Positions 51,435 to 59,914 of a DNA stretch of 64,000 nt are shown one piece after another. The notes beneath the pieces are model-generated. The model did not search any database, was not told the origin of the DNA, and worked only from the letters and a program-made list of their open reading frames with translations. Both the position numbers and the translations under genes were made by a program. Numbering within the stretch: position 1 is the stretch's first letter; every line of letters starts with the position of its first letter. Source of the DNA: Amycolatopsis alkalitolerans (GTDB lineage Bacteria; Actinomycetota; Actinomycetes; Mycobacteriales; Pseudonocardiaceae); the NCBI RefSeq assembly GCF_006152065.1, contig NZ_VDFW01000013.1, forward strand, positions 95,217-159,216. The letters are read 5' to 3'.

Positions 51435-52282
51435 GCGTCAACGGTTCCCCGGCCGACGTGGTGCGCTACGAGCGGCGGGGACCGGTCGCCGTGGTCACGA
51501 TGAACCGGCCCGAGTACCGCAACGCGCAGAACTCCGCGATGACCTACGCGCTGGACACCGCGTTCGCGCGTGCCGTGGACGACGCCGAGGTGAAGGTGAT
51601 CGTGCTGGCGGGAGCGGGAAAGCACTTCTCCGCGGGGCACGACATCGGTTCGCCGGGCCGGGACGCCGACCGGAGCTTCGACCGGCGCGCGGTGCTGTGG
51701 TGGGACCACGTCGACCGGGAGGGCGGAGATCAGCGGTTCGCCCGCGAGTCCGAGGTCTATCTCGGTATGTGCCGCCGCTGGCGGGAGATCCCCAAGCCGA
51801 TGCTCGCGAGCGTGCAGGGCGCGTGCATCGCCGGCGGGCTGATGCTCGCGTGGGTGTGCGATCTGATCGTCGCCGCGGACGACGCGTTCTTCGCCGATCC
51901 GGTGGTACGGATGGGAATTCCCGGTGTCGAGTACTTCGCGCACCCGTGGGTGCTGGGTCCCCGCGCGGCGAAGGAGGTCCTGTTCACCGGCGACCGGTTC
52001 AGCGTGCGGCAGGCCAAGGAATGGGGCATGGTCTCGCGGATCGTGGCGCGTGACGAGCTCGAACGGGAGACGATGGCGCTCGCGGAGAAGATCGCCGCGA
52101 TGCCGCAGTTCGGGCTGGCGCTGGCGAAGAAGGCCGTCAACCAGGCGGAGGATCTGATGGGGCTACGGTCCGGAATGGACTCGGTGTTCGGGCTGCACCA
52201 TTTCGCGCACGCCCACAACGCGGAGACGTCGGAGGACTCGCTCGGCGGCCAGTCCGCCCGCTCGATGCGGGACGCCCGCTGA
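51431..52282 (+). CDS. Enoyl-CoA hydratase inserted in the HIP operon
   Basis: This 283-residue crotonase has MNRPEYRNAQNSAM (about residues 24-37), LAGAGKHFSAGHDIG (oxyanion segment, about 57-71) and ASVQGACIAGGLMLAWVCDLIVAADDAFFADPV. The Glu acid/base position is occupied by a residue in the RMGIPGVEYF stretch that differs from classical hydratases. It overlaps fadD3 and fadE31 and is therefore a full operon member, but the mycobacterial operon has no gene here. It may supply a hydration step or replace an enzyme encoded elsewhere. Confidence 0.85.
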   Translation: MSVNGSPADVVRYERRGPVAVVTMNRPEYRNAQNSAMTYALDTAFARAVDDAEVKVIVLAGAGKHFSAGHDIGSPGRDADRSFDRRAVLWWDHVDREGGDQRFARESEVYLGMCRRWREIPKPMLASVQGACIAGGLMLAWVCDLIVAADDAFFADPVVRMGIPGVEYFAHPWVLGPRAAKEVLFTGDRFSVRQAKEWGMVSRIVARDELERETMALAEKIAAMPQFGLALAKKAVNQAEDLMGLRSGMDSVFGLHHFAHAHNAETSEDSLGGQSARSMRDAR

Positions 52283-53409
52283 TGGATCTCGACATCGACG
52301 CCGCTTCGGCGGCCTTCCGCGACGAGGTCCGCGACTGGCTCGCGGCGAACGTCCCGCGCCTGCCCTCGATGGACACCGCCGAGGGTTTCGCCGCGCACCG
52401 CGAGTGGGAGGCCGAGCTCGCGGGCGCGAGGCTTTCGGTCGTGTCGTGGCCGCGCGCCTACCACGGGCGCGAAGCCTCGCTGCTGCAATGGGTGCTGTTC
52501 GAGGAGGAGTACTACGCCTCCGGCGCGCCGGGCCGGGTGAGCCAGAACGGGATCTTCATGCTGGCGCCCACGCTGTTCGCGCACGGCACGCGGGAGCAGC
52601 GCGACCGGATCCTGCCGCCGATGGCGACCGGTGCCCAGGTCTGGGCGCAGGCTTGGTCGGAACCGGAAGCGGGCAGCGATATCGCGGCCCTGCGCAGCCG
52701 TGCGGTGCGCACCGAAGGCGGCTGGCTCCTGTCCGGGCAGAAGACCTGGAGTTCGCGGGCGGCGTATGCCGATCGCGCGTTCGGGCTGTTCCGCACCGAT
52801 CCGGCGGCGCAGCGCCACCGCGGGCTGACGTACTTCATGTTCGACCTGCGTGCCGAGGGAGTCACGGTCCGCCCGATCCCGCAGCTGGACGGCGAGCCGG
52901 GCTTCGCCGAGATCTTCCTCGACGAGGTGTTCGTCCCCGACGCGGACGTGATCGGCGAACCCGGCGCGGGCTGGCGGGTCGCGATGACCACGGCCAACAA
53001 CGAACGCGGGCTGTCGCTGCGGAGCCCGGGGCGGTTCCTCGCGGCGGCGAACCGGCTCGTGGACCTGTGGCGCGCCCGCGGCGGCCCGGAGTCGGTCGGG
53101 GAGCGGGTCGCCGACGCGTGGATCGGTGCGCGGGCCTACCAGCTCTACACGTTCGGCACGGTCACCCGGCTGGTCGAGGGCGGGGAGCTGGGCCCCGAGT
53201 CGAGCGTCAACAAGCTGTTCTGGTCCCAGCTGGACATCGCGCTGCACGAGACGGCGCTGGACCTGCTCGGGCCGCTGGCGGAGACCGACGAGTCGTGGGT
53301 CGACGGGTACCTGTTCTCCCTCGCCGGGCCCATTTACGGGGGCACCGACCAGATCCAGCGCAACACGATCGCCGAGCGCGTGCTCGGCCTGCCGAGGGAG
53401 GCGCGGTGA
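52282..53409 (+). CDS. fadE31: Acyl-CoA dehydrogenase FadE31
   Basis: This 375-residue dehydrogenase has AQAWSEPEAGSDIAAL (about residues 118-133), LLSGQKTWSSRAAYADRAF (about 150-168), NNERGLSLRSPGRF and the closing GPIYGGTDQIQRNTIAERVLGLPRE. It is the first of three consecutive dehydrogenase genes that in mycobacteria act together on the ring-opened HIP product (FadE31, FadE32 and FadE33). The start overlaps the hydratase stop (TGATG) and the end overlaps fadE32. Confidence 0.9.
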   Translation: MDLDIDAASAAFRDEVRDWLAANVPRLPSMDTAEGFAAHREWEAELAGARLSVVSWPRAYHGREASLLQWVLFEEEYYASGAPGRVSQNGIFMLAPTLFAHGTREQRDRILPPMATGAQVWAQAWSEPEAGSDIAALRSRAVRTEGGWLLSGQKTWSSRAAYADRAFGLFRTDPAAQRHRGLTYFMFDLRAEGVTVRPIPQLDGEPGFAEIFLDEVFVPDADVIGEPGAGWRVAMTTANNERGLSLRSPGRFLAAANRLVDLWRARGGPESVGERVADAWIGARAYQLYTFGTVTRLVEGGELGPESSVNKLFWSQLDIALHETALDLLGPLAETDESWVDGYLFSLAGPIYGGTDQIQRNTIAERVLGLPREAR

Positions 53410-54389
53410 GGTTCGCGGTATCGGACGAACAGCGGCAGTTCGCCGCGAGCCTGCACGACCTGCTGGCCGGCGCGGACACCCCCGCGGCCGCCCGCGCCTG
53501 GGGCGAGGGACGGCACGAGGCCGGCCGCAAACTGTTCCGTGGCCTTGCCGATCTCGGCGTGCCGGCCCTCCTGATCGACGAGCGGCACGGCGGGCTTCAG
53601 GCCGAAGCGGCCGACCTGGTCGTGGCGTTCGAAGTGCTCGGTTATCACGTCGTGCCTGGGCCGCTGATCGAATCCGCGGTCGTGGTCCCCGCCGCGCTGG
53701 CCGGAGGCGATCTCGCCCGGAAATGGCTGCCCCCACTCGCTTCGGGCACGGCGCTCGCGACCGTCCTGGCGCCGCCGGAAGTGCCGCTCGCGCTGGACGC
53801 CGACATCGCCGAACTCACGCTCGAACTACGCGACGGCGCGGCGTGGGAGGTTCGTGCGGGGAGCCTCGAACCGGTGCCCTCGATCGACCCGGCCCGGCGG
53901 CTGTTCCGTGTCGCGGACGAGCGGATACCGGCCGGTGCGGCCGCGCCACGCGCCTTCGACCTGGGTGTGCTCGCCGCGTCCGCGCAACTGCTCGGTGCCG
54001 GCCAGTGGCTCCTCGACGAGGCGACCGCGTACGCGCGGCAGCGGCACCAATACGGCAAGCCCATCGGCCAGTACCAGGCGGTCAAACACCTCCTCGCCGA
54101 TGTCGTGACCCAAGTGGAGCTCGCGCGCCCACTCGTCCACGGCGCGGCGGTGGCCGCGCAGGAGGGCAGTGCGACGCTGGCCCGCGACGTCTCGGCGGCC
54201 AAGGTCAAAGCGGGCGAGGCGGCGTACCTGGCCGCGCGCACCGCGCTCCAGGTGCATGGCGCCATCGGCTACACCGCCGAGCACGACCTCGGCCTGCGGC
54301 TGGTGAAAGTACGGGCGCTGCTGGGTGCCTGGGGCGACGCGGCGTTCCACCGGGCGCGAGTGCTGAAGCATCTGGCTGGGCAACGATGA
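53406..54389 (+). CDS. fadE32: Acyl-CoA dehydrogenase-like FadE32
   Basis: This 327-residue protein is shorter than a complete dehydrogenase. The N-terminal domain is compact (AVSDEQRQFAASLHDLLAG), the middle part is reduced, and the C-terminal helical part is intact (ATAYARQRHQYGKPIGQYQAVKHLLAD, about residues 212-238; HGAIGYTAEHDL about 283). The catalytic Glu position of the family is not evident. In the steroid branch such subunits work as alpha2beta2 heteromers with a partner, here FadE31 or FadE33. GTG 53406 overlaps fadE31 and the end overlaps fadE33. Confidence 0.87.
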   Translation: MRFAVSDEQRQFAASLHDLLAGADTPAAARAWGEGRHEAGRKLFRGLADLGVPALLIDERHGGLQAEAADLVVAFEVLGYHVVPGPLIESAVVVPAALAGGDLARKWLPPLASGTALATVLAPPEVPLALDADIAELTLELRDGAAWEVRAGSLEPVPSIDPARRLFRVADERIPAGAAAPRAFDLGVLAASAQLLGAGQWLLDEATAYARQRHQYGKPIGQYQAVKHLLADVVTQVELARPLVHGAAVAAQEGSATLARDVSAAKVKAGEAAYLAARTALQVHGAIGYTAEHDLGLRLVKVRALLGAWGDAAFHRARVLKHLAGQR

Positions 54390-55438
54390 ACACGCCCGAC
54401 CCGACCGAGACCGAGGAAGCCAAGGCGTTGCGTGACGCGGTGCGCGGCCTGCTCGCCAAACGTTCCGACGTACGCACCGCCATGGCCTCGCCGCTCGGCT
54501 ATGACGACAAGCTCTGGTCCACGCTGTGCGAACAGATCGGCGTCGCCGCGCTCGCCATCCCGGAAGAGTTCGGGGGAGTGGGCGCGACCATGGCCGAGGT
54601 ATGCGTCGTGCAGCAGGAACTCGGGCGCGCTCTCACGCCTTCGCCGATGCTCGGCTCCGCGGCGCTCGCTACGCAAGCCTTGCTGGCCACCGGGAACGAG
54701 GAGGCGTGCGGCCGCCTCCTGCCCGGAATCGCGGCGGGCGGCGGCATCGCCACGCTGGCGTGGACCGGTGAGGACGGCCACTGGTCACCGGAGCGGGTCC
54801 CGTGCACCGCGACCGGATCCACTGTGGACGGACAAGCGCATTACGTGCTCGACGCCGACATCGCCGACGTGGTCCTGGTGGTCGCCGGAACCCCGGACGG
54901 CGTAGGGCTTTTCGAGGCCGCCCCGGACGCCGCCGGCCTTCGCCGCTACCAGGTTCCCACGATGGACCCCACCCGCCGCCTTGGCGTCATCGAGTTCTCC
55001 GGCACACCGGCCGAACGGCTCGATCGCGGCGCGTACCCGCTCGCGCGGGTCCGGGATCTCGTGCTCGTCGCGCTGGCCGCCGAACAGGCCGGGGCCGCCG
55101 GCCGGGCGCTGGACCTGACCGTCGAGTACACGAAACAGCGACACCAGTTCGGCCGCCCGATCGGCGGTTTCCAGGCGCTCAAGCACCGGATGGCCGACGT
55201 GTACGTGCACGTCGAGGCCGCCCGGTCGGCCCTGTACGCGGCGATCGTCGCGGCGCTGGACGGGGATCCGGAATTCCCGGCGGACGCGGCCACCGCCCGG
55301 CTGGTGTGCTCGGAGGCCTTCCGGCACGCGGCGGCGGAGATGATCCAGTTGCACGGGGGTATCGCGATCACCTGGGAACACGACGCCCATCTGTACTTCA
55401 AGCGCGCACACGGAAGTTCCTGCCTGCTCGGCCGGTGA
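54386..55438 (+). CDS. fadE33: Acyl-CoA dehydrogenase FadE33
   Basis: This 350-residue partner dehydrogenase has AIPEEFGGVGATMAEVCVVQQELG (about residues 55-78), TVEYTKQRHQFGRPIGGFQALKHRMADV and the C-terminal LHGGIAITWEHDAHLYFKRAHGSS (about 320-343). The layout parallels FadE32, supporting a heteromeric complex. Last gene of the fadD3 operon; the stop is followed by 55 bp before an unrelated gene, with no strong hairpin. Confidence 0.88.
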   Translation: MNTPDPTETEEAKALRDAVRGLLAKRSDVRTAMASPLGYDDKLWSTLCEQIGVAALAIPEEFGGVGATMAEVCVVQQELGRALTPSPMLGSAALATQALLATGNEEACGRLLPGIAAGGGIATLAWTGEDGHWSPERVPCTATGSTVDGQAHYVLDADIADVVLVVAGTPDGVGLFEAAPDAAGLRRYQVPTMDPTRRLGVIEFSGTPAERLDRGAYPLARVRDLVLVALAAEQAGAAGRALDLTVEYTKQRHQFGRPIGGFQALKHRMADVYVHVEAARSALYAAIVAALDGDPEFPADAATARLVCSEAFRHAAAEMIQLHGGIAITWEHDAHLYFKRAHGSSCLLGR

Positions 55439-55493
55439 GCACGGGTGGTGGCCGACATTAGGATGGCCACGTGACCGACCGGAGGGGCTCGCG

Positions 55494-56078
55494 ATGAACG
55501 AGAACGTGATCTGGAACGACGGGGACGACAGCAAGATCGTACAGTCGGGCACCCACATCGGGGACGTGGTCTTCAATTCCGGTCCCGGCGCGGAGCCCCG
55601 GGGAGTCGGGGAAAATCCGGTCTTCGCCGTGGCCGGCTACTTTCCGGCGTCGAAGGTGACCCTCGCGGCCGACCGGCGCAGCACCGTGGCCGTGGGCGGT
55701 CAGGTGGTCGTCAATCTGCAGTCGCGTCCCCTCGACCGTGCCGTGATCCTCGACCGGATCCGTGCGGTAGTGCTTGCCCGCAGGAGCCCCAGGCCGGCGT
55801 TCGAGGAGTTCCGGCCCGGTGGTTCGATGCCGCCACGGCACTTCGACGTCCATCTCGACGATGATCCGCCCCGGGTGGAAGCCCGGGGCGCCGATTTCCC
55901 CTTCAAGATCAGCGCCGAAGATCCCGAGCAGTTCCGGATCACGGTCCTGCTCCTGGAGAACGAGGTCCACTGGCGGCTCGAGCTGGACTGGACCTATCTG
56001 GATCGCCAGGGCACAACGGTCATCGACGACGGTGGGAAGCCGTTCGAAACCTATCCGGTCGGCCGCGCGAGGTGGTAG
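55494..56078 (+). CDS. Unassigned protein with an N-terminal beta-solenoid-like motif (194 aa)
   Basis: This protein begins NENVIWNDGDDSKIVQSGTHIGDVVFN, a short strand-turn pattern (VQSGxxIGxVV) seen at the start of many actinobacterial proteins of conflict or signalling loci. The middle and C-terminal parts are beta-rich with several acidic and aromatic clusters (HFDVHLDDDPPRVEARG, FKISAEDPEQFRITVLLLENEVHWRLELDWTY). There are no transmembrane segments or Cys residues. A GATCGG-like ribosome site before ATG 55494 (GGAGGGGC) is good. It stands alone between the steroid operon and the convergent PRT/hydrolase gene. No family was recognised. Confidence 0.7.
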   Translation: MNENVIWNDGDDSKIVQSGTHIGDVVFNSGPGAEPRGVGENPVFAVAGYFPASKVTLAADRRSTVAVGGQVVVNLQSRPLDRAVILDRIRAVVLARRSPRPAFEEFRPGGSMPPRHFDVHLDDDPPRVEARGADFPFKISAEDPEQFRITVLLLENEVHWRLELDWTYLDRQGTTVIDDGGKPFETYPVGRARW

Positions 56079-56084
56079 CCCGCA

Positions 56085-57446
56085 TCAGCCCGCTCGCGTG
56101 GAGCCCGCCGCGGCAGGCGCGAGATGCCGCCGGAACCAGTCGCGGGCGAGCGCGGCGACCTGCTCGAGCGCGCCGGGCTCCTCGAACAGGTGGGTTGCGC
56201 CGGGCACGATCGTGAGCTCACAGCCGCGCGGCAGATCCGCCTGAGCCCGCCGGTTGAGTTCGAGAACGGTCTCGTCGTGCCCGCCGACGATCAGCAGGGT
56301 GGGGGCCGTGACGAAGGCGAGGTGCCGTTGGGCCAGGTCGGGCCTGCCGCCGCGGGATACGACCGCCCGGATGTCGACTCGCGGGTCGGCCGCGGCCCAC
56401 AGCGCCGCCCCGGCCCCGGTGCTGGCTCCGAAGTAGCCGACCGGCAGGGCGGCGGTGTCCGCTCGCGTGCCCAGCCATCCGGTGACCTCGACGAGCCTGC
56501 GGGCGAGCAACTGGATGTCGAACACCCGGGCGCGATCGAGTTCTTCCTGGTCGGTGAGCAGGTCGAACAGGAGCGTGCCGAGCCCGGCGCGGTTGAGCTC
56601 CGCGGCGACGTAGCGGTTGCGCGGGCTGTGCCGGCTGCTCCCGCTGCCGTGCGCGAACACCACGATCCCGACCGGGCTCTCGGGAATGGTGAGATGTCCC
56701 GCCAGCCGCACCCGGTCCGCGAAAACTTCGACTTCCTCGTCGCGCAGGAGCGGATCGTCGGCCGCCTCCGGAACCTCCTTGGCGGTCAGCTGGAGCAACT
56801 CGGTGACCTCACGGTCGGAGGTCGGCCGGAAGTCGCGGTACCACCGCCCGACGGCCACGAACCAGGCCGGGGCTTCCAGGCACACCACGTCGTCGGCGAC
56901 CTGCCGCAGTGAGGCGATCGCGTCGGCGGCCCCGACCGGCACCGCCAGGATGACGCGGGCCGCGCCCTGCGCGCGGGCCACCTGGCAGGCGGCCCGCGCG
57001 GTGGACCCGGTCGCCACCCCGTCATCGACGATCACGGCGGTCCGGCCCGTCAGCGGGATCCGGTCCCGCCCGGCCCGGAACTTCTCCACCCGGCGCAGCA
57101 GTTCGGCTCGTTCGGCGCGCTCGACCTCCGCGATCTCGCCGGAGCGCACCCGCGCCTGGCGCACGACCTTGTCGTTGAGCACCCGGACGTCACCTTCACC
57201 GATGGCGCCCAATGCGAGTTCGGGCTGATACGGCACACCGAGTTTGCGCACGACGATCACATCGAGGGGCGCGTGCAGCGCTCGCGCGACTTCGAACGCC
57301 ACCGGGACACCGCCTCGCGGCAGCCCGAGGATCACGAGATCCTTGCCGCGCAACGACTCCAGGCGCTCAGCCAGCTGGCGCCCGGCATCGGCGCGATCAC
57401 TGAAGACGGTCACGGGCACACTGTGCGACCCGGGCGGGCCGGGCAC
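56085..57446 (-). CDS. Phosphoribosyltransferase-dienelactone hydrolase-like fusion
   Basis: This 453-residue two-domain protein has a type I phosphoribosyltransferase at about residues 10-215. The PRPP motif VIVDDGVATGSTARAA is at about 138-153, preceded by the LGLPRGGVPVAFEVA loop. Residues about 235-440 form an alpha/beta hydrolase with HGSGSSRHSPRN, nucleophile Ser in FGASTGAGAAL (about 346), Asp in IVGGHDETV (about 395) and His in ATHLFEEP (about 424). This pairing is known from predicted nucleotide or stress-related proteins, but function is untested. A start at 57446 (GTG) gives nine extra residues; VPVTVFSD is an alternative start. Confidence 0.87.
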   Translation of the reverse strand: MPGPPGSHSVPVTVFSDRADAGRQLAERLESLRGKDLVILGLPRGGVPVAFEVARALHAPLDVIVVRKLGVPYQPELALGAIGEGDVRVLNDKVVRQARVRSGEIAEVERAERAELLRRVEKFRAGRDRIPLTGRTAVIVDDGVATGSTARAACQVARAQGAARVILAVPVGAADAIASLRQVADDVVCLEAPAWFVAVGRWYRDFRPTSDREVTELLQLTAKEVPEAADDPLLRDEEVEVFADRVRLAGHLTIPESPVGIVVFAHGSGSSRHSPRNRYVAAELNRAGLGTLLFDLLTDQEELDRARVFDIQLLARRLVEVTGWLGTRADTAALPVGYFGASTGAGAALWAAADPRVDIRAVVSRGGRPDLAQRHLAFVTAPTLLIVGGHDETVLELNRRAQADLPRGCELTIVPGATHLFEEPGALEQVAALARDWFRRHLAPAAAGSTRAG

Positions 57447-57480
57447 GAGGGACCACGGTCGGGAACCGGTGGGTCTTTGG

Positions 57481-58803
57481 TCAGCCGACGAGGTCTCCCG
57501 GCTCCTTCAGCCGCGGCGTCGCCGGTTCGTCGAGGTCGGCGTCGCGGGTTTCGGCGATGCGCCAGATGGACAGGACCGTGAGCAGCGCACACGCCGCGAT
57601 GAACAGGGCCACGTAGTGGGTCTGCCCGTGACCGAGCGCGAGCAGGCTGGTGGCGATCAGGGGAGAGAAGCCACCGCCGAGCAGTGACGCCAGCTGGTAT
57701 CCGAGCGAGGCGCCGGTGTACCGGCTTTCGGTGCGGAAGCTCTCGGCGGTCACCGCGGGCCATGGCGCGTACATGATGGGCTGGAGCACGCAGCGGCCGA
57801 GCAGCAGGGCCGCGATCATCCCGATCGTGCTGCCCGAGCCCAGCATCCAGAACAGCGGATAGGCCAGAACGACCGTGCCGACTGCGCCGGTGAGCATGAC
57901 CGGGCGGCGCCCGAAGCGGTCGGCCAGCATGGCGACGGCGGGCAGGACGGGCATCGAGATCGCGGAGCCGATCGCCAGCGCCAGCAGCACCGAGGATTTC
58001 GAATGTCCGTTGTGGACGGCGTAGGTGATGACGAAGGTGCTCCACAGAGCCTGGATGACGAGCGGCCCGAGACCGAGCCCGGTGGTGAGGATCAGGTTGC
58101 GGGGGTGGCGCAGGACGTCCACCAGGGGCAGCCGGGCGGGCGTACGGGCCTGCCTGCGGTTGGCGAAGACGGGGCTTTCGGACACCCGGACCCGCACGAA
58201 CAGCCCGACCGCGAGCAGCACGATGCTGAACAGGAACGGGATCCGCCAGCCCCAGGCCAGGAACTGCGCGGACGGCAGCCAGGACACCGCGAGCACGGCC
58301 ACTGTGGACAGTAACGAACCCAGCGGCGCGCCCATCACGGTGAAGCTGGCCCAGAAACCACGCCGGCGGTTGCCGGCGTGCTCGCTGGTCATCAGGACCG
58401 CGCCGCCCCATTCGCCGCCGAGGGCGAGGCCCTGCACGCAGCGCAGCACCACCAGCAGGACCGGTGCCCAGATGCCGATCGTGGCGTGGGTGGGCAGCAC
58501 CCCGATCAGGAAACTGGACACGCCCATCGTGGTCATGGTCAGCAGCAGCATGGACTTGCGGCCGATCCGGTCGCCGAAATGCCCGATGATGAGCCCGCCG
58601 ATGGGGCGCGCGAGATAACCGGCGGTGAAGCTGCCGAACGCGGCGATCGTGCCGACGAGGGGAGCCAGGCTGGGAAAGAACAGCTTGTTGAACACCAGCG
58701 CGGCCAGCGTGCCGAAGAGCAGGAAGTCGTAGTACTCCATGGCGGTGCCCAGCATGCCGGAGACGGCGACCCGGCGGATCTGGGCGGTGGTGGGCTGCGT
58801 CAT
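57481..58803 (-). CDS. MFS transporter of the metabolite:H+ symporter (MHS) family
   Basis: This 440-residue protein has 12 helices and the MHS signatures: GTAMEYYDFLLFGTLAALVF (about residues 18-37, with the YYDF motif), RPIGGLIIGHFGDRIGRKSML (about 66-86) and GLALGGEWGGAVLMTSEHA (about 121-139). MHS proteins take up organic acids, betaine or aromatic acids. It ends 35 bp before the PRT/hydrolase gene and lies 19 bp after the MBL-fold gene, which is probably co-transcribed. Regulation by the divergent LysR-type gene is plausible. Confidence 0.9.
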   Translation of the reverse strand: MTQPTTAQIRRVAVSGMLGTAMEYYDFLLFGTLAALVFNKLFFPSLAPLVGTIAAFGSFTAGYLARPIGGLIIGHFGDRIGRKSMLLLTMTTMGVSSFLIGVLPTHATIGIWAPVLLVVLRCVQGLALGGEWGGAVLMTSEHAGNRRRGFWASFTVMGAPLGSLLSTVAVLAVSWLPSAQFLAWGWRIPFLFSIVLLAVGLFVRVRVSESPVFANRRQARTPARLPLVDVLRHPRNLILTTGLGLGPLVIQALWSTFVITYAVHNGHSKSSVLLALAIGSAISMPVLPAVAMLADRFGRRPVMLTGAVGTVVLAYPLFWMLGSGSTIGMIAALLLGRCVLQPIMYAPWPAVTAESFRTESRYTGASLGYQLASLLGGGFSPLIATSLLALGHGQTHYVALFIAACALLTVLSIWRIAETRDADLDEPATPRLKEPGDLVG

Positions 58804-58822
58804 CGAAGCCTCCGCATCGAGG

Positions 58823-59827
58823 TCAGTGTCCCAGGGGGATCCGGTCGAGGTCCTCGCCGACGATCAGCCGGCCGGTGAAGTGCTCGGCCGCCTCGTGCCA
58901 GCGCGAATGCCCGGAGTCGGCGGGGACGAGATGGTTGAGCACGAGCGTGCTGGCGCCCGCCTTCTGCGCGATCCGGCCGGCGTCGGGAATCGAGGTGTGC
59001 GCGGTGGTGTGATGCGCGAGCGTCGCCCGCGCGCGGGGCGTGTCGACGCCGCCGAGGAGCCGCTGGACCCACTGCTCGTCGATGGCCTCGTGGACCAGCA
59101 CGTCGGCGCCGGTCGCGAGCGTGATCATGTTGTCGCAGACGCCGGTGTCGCCGGAGAACACGACGGAACCGGCCGCGGTGTCGAAACGGAACGCGTAGGC
59201 CGGGGTCATCGGGGCGTGCTGGACGAGGATCGCCGACACCTCGACGTGCTCGTCCCGGTACACCGGGACCGGATCCATCGGCGGGGCCGGCGCGGTCTCC
59301 GGATCGAACGGCACCGCCGGGGGCAGTTCGATGTCGTGCGCCGCGAGCAGCAGATCGGGATGGCTGCGGCCGTTGTCGCGCATCCGGTCGTTGAGGTCGG
59401 TGGCGAACGCCTGGTACAGGTACCCGACCGTCGCGGCGAACCCCGGGACCGGATCGTCCGGGCACGCCACGGTCTGGGCTTCGAGGTCGGCCGAGGGTGC
59501 CGGGACACCGCCGCGGGAACCCGGCCCGAACAGCTTCGCCGGTTCCTGAACGCCTTCGAGACCCTCGTACCAGCCGTACAGCAGCAGGTTCGCCAGATCG
59601 GCGACGTGGTCGGAATGCAGGTGCGTGACGAATCCCGCCCGGAGCCGCCCGAGGTCCAGGCCCGCGAGCTTCGCCTGACGGCAGGCGCCGTAGCCGAAGT
59701 CCACGAGGTAGACCGCGCCGCCGGTGACGACGGCCGAGGAGATCCCCGCCCGGGTCGCCCGCAGGCGTGGTCCGCCCGCGGTGCCCAGCAGGACGATTTC
59801 CGTTCCGGCGCTGCTGTTCTGCGTCAT
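58823..59827 (-). CDS. Metallo-beta-lactamase-fold hydrolase
   Basis: This 334-residue protein has the MBL signature: THLHSDHVADLANLL (HxHxDH, about residues 68-82), FSGDTGVCDNMI with the bridging Asp (about 227), VHEAID and LVLNHLVP (final His about 302). It resembles ribonuclease-Z/arylsulfatase-like members that hydrolyse small esters or sulfates. No signal peptide. ATG 59827 was chosen; a purine-rich AAAGGGTGG lies upstream. It is the first gene of a two-gene unit with the MHS transporter and is divergent from a LysR-type gene. Confidence 0.87.
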   Translation of the reverse strand: MTQNSSAGTEIVLLGTAGGPRLRATRAGISSAVVTGGAVYLVDFGYGACRQAKLAGLDLGRLRAGFVTHLHSDHVADLANLLLYGWYEGLEGVQEPAKLFGPGSRGGVPAPSADLEAQTVACPDDPVPGFAATVGYLYQAFATDLNDRMRDNGRSHPDLLLAAHDIELPPAVPFDPETAPAPPMDPVPVYRDEHVEVSAILVQHAPMTPAYAFRFDTAAGSVVFSGDTGVCDNMITLATGADVLVHEAIDEQWVQRLLGGVDTPRARATLAHHTTAHTSIPDAGRIAQKAGASTLVLNHLVPADSGHSRWHEAAEHFTGRLIVGEDLDRIPLGH

Positions 59828-59914
59828 GACTGCGATTCCACCCTTTGCCGAGACATAACACAAATGCCACTTATGCTGGGAGGGACATAGAAATCCTCAA
59901 TGGCGGAGGACGGG

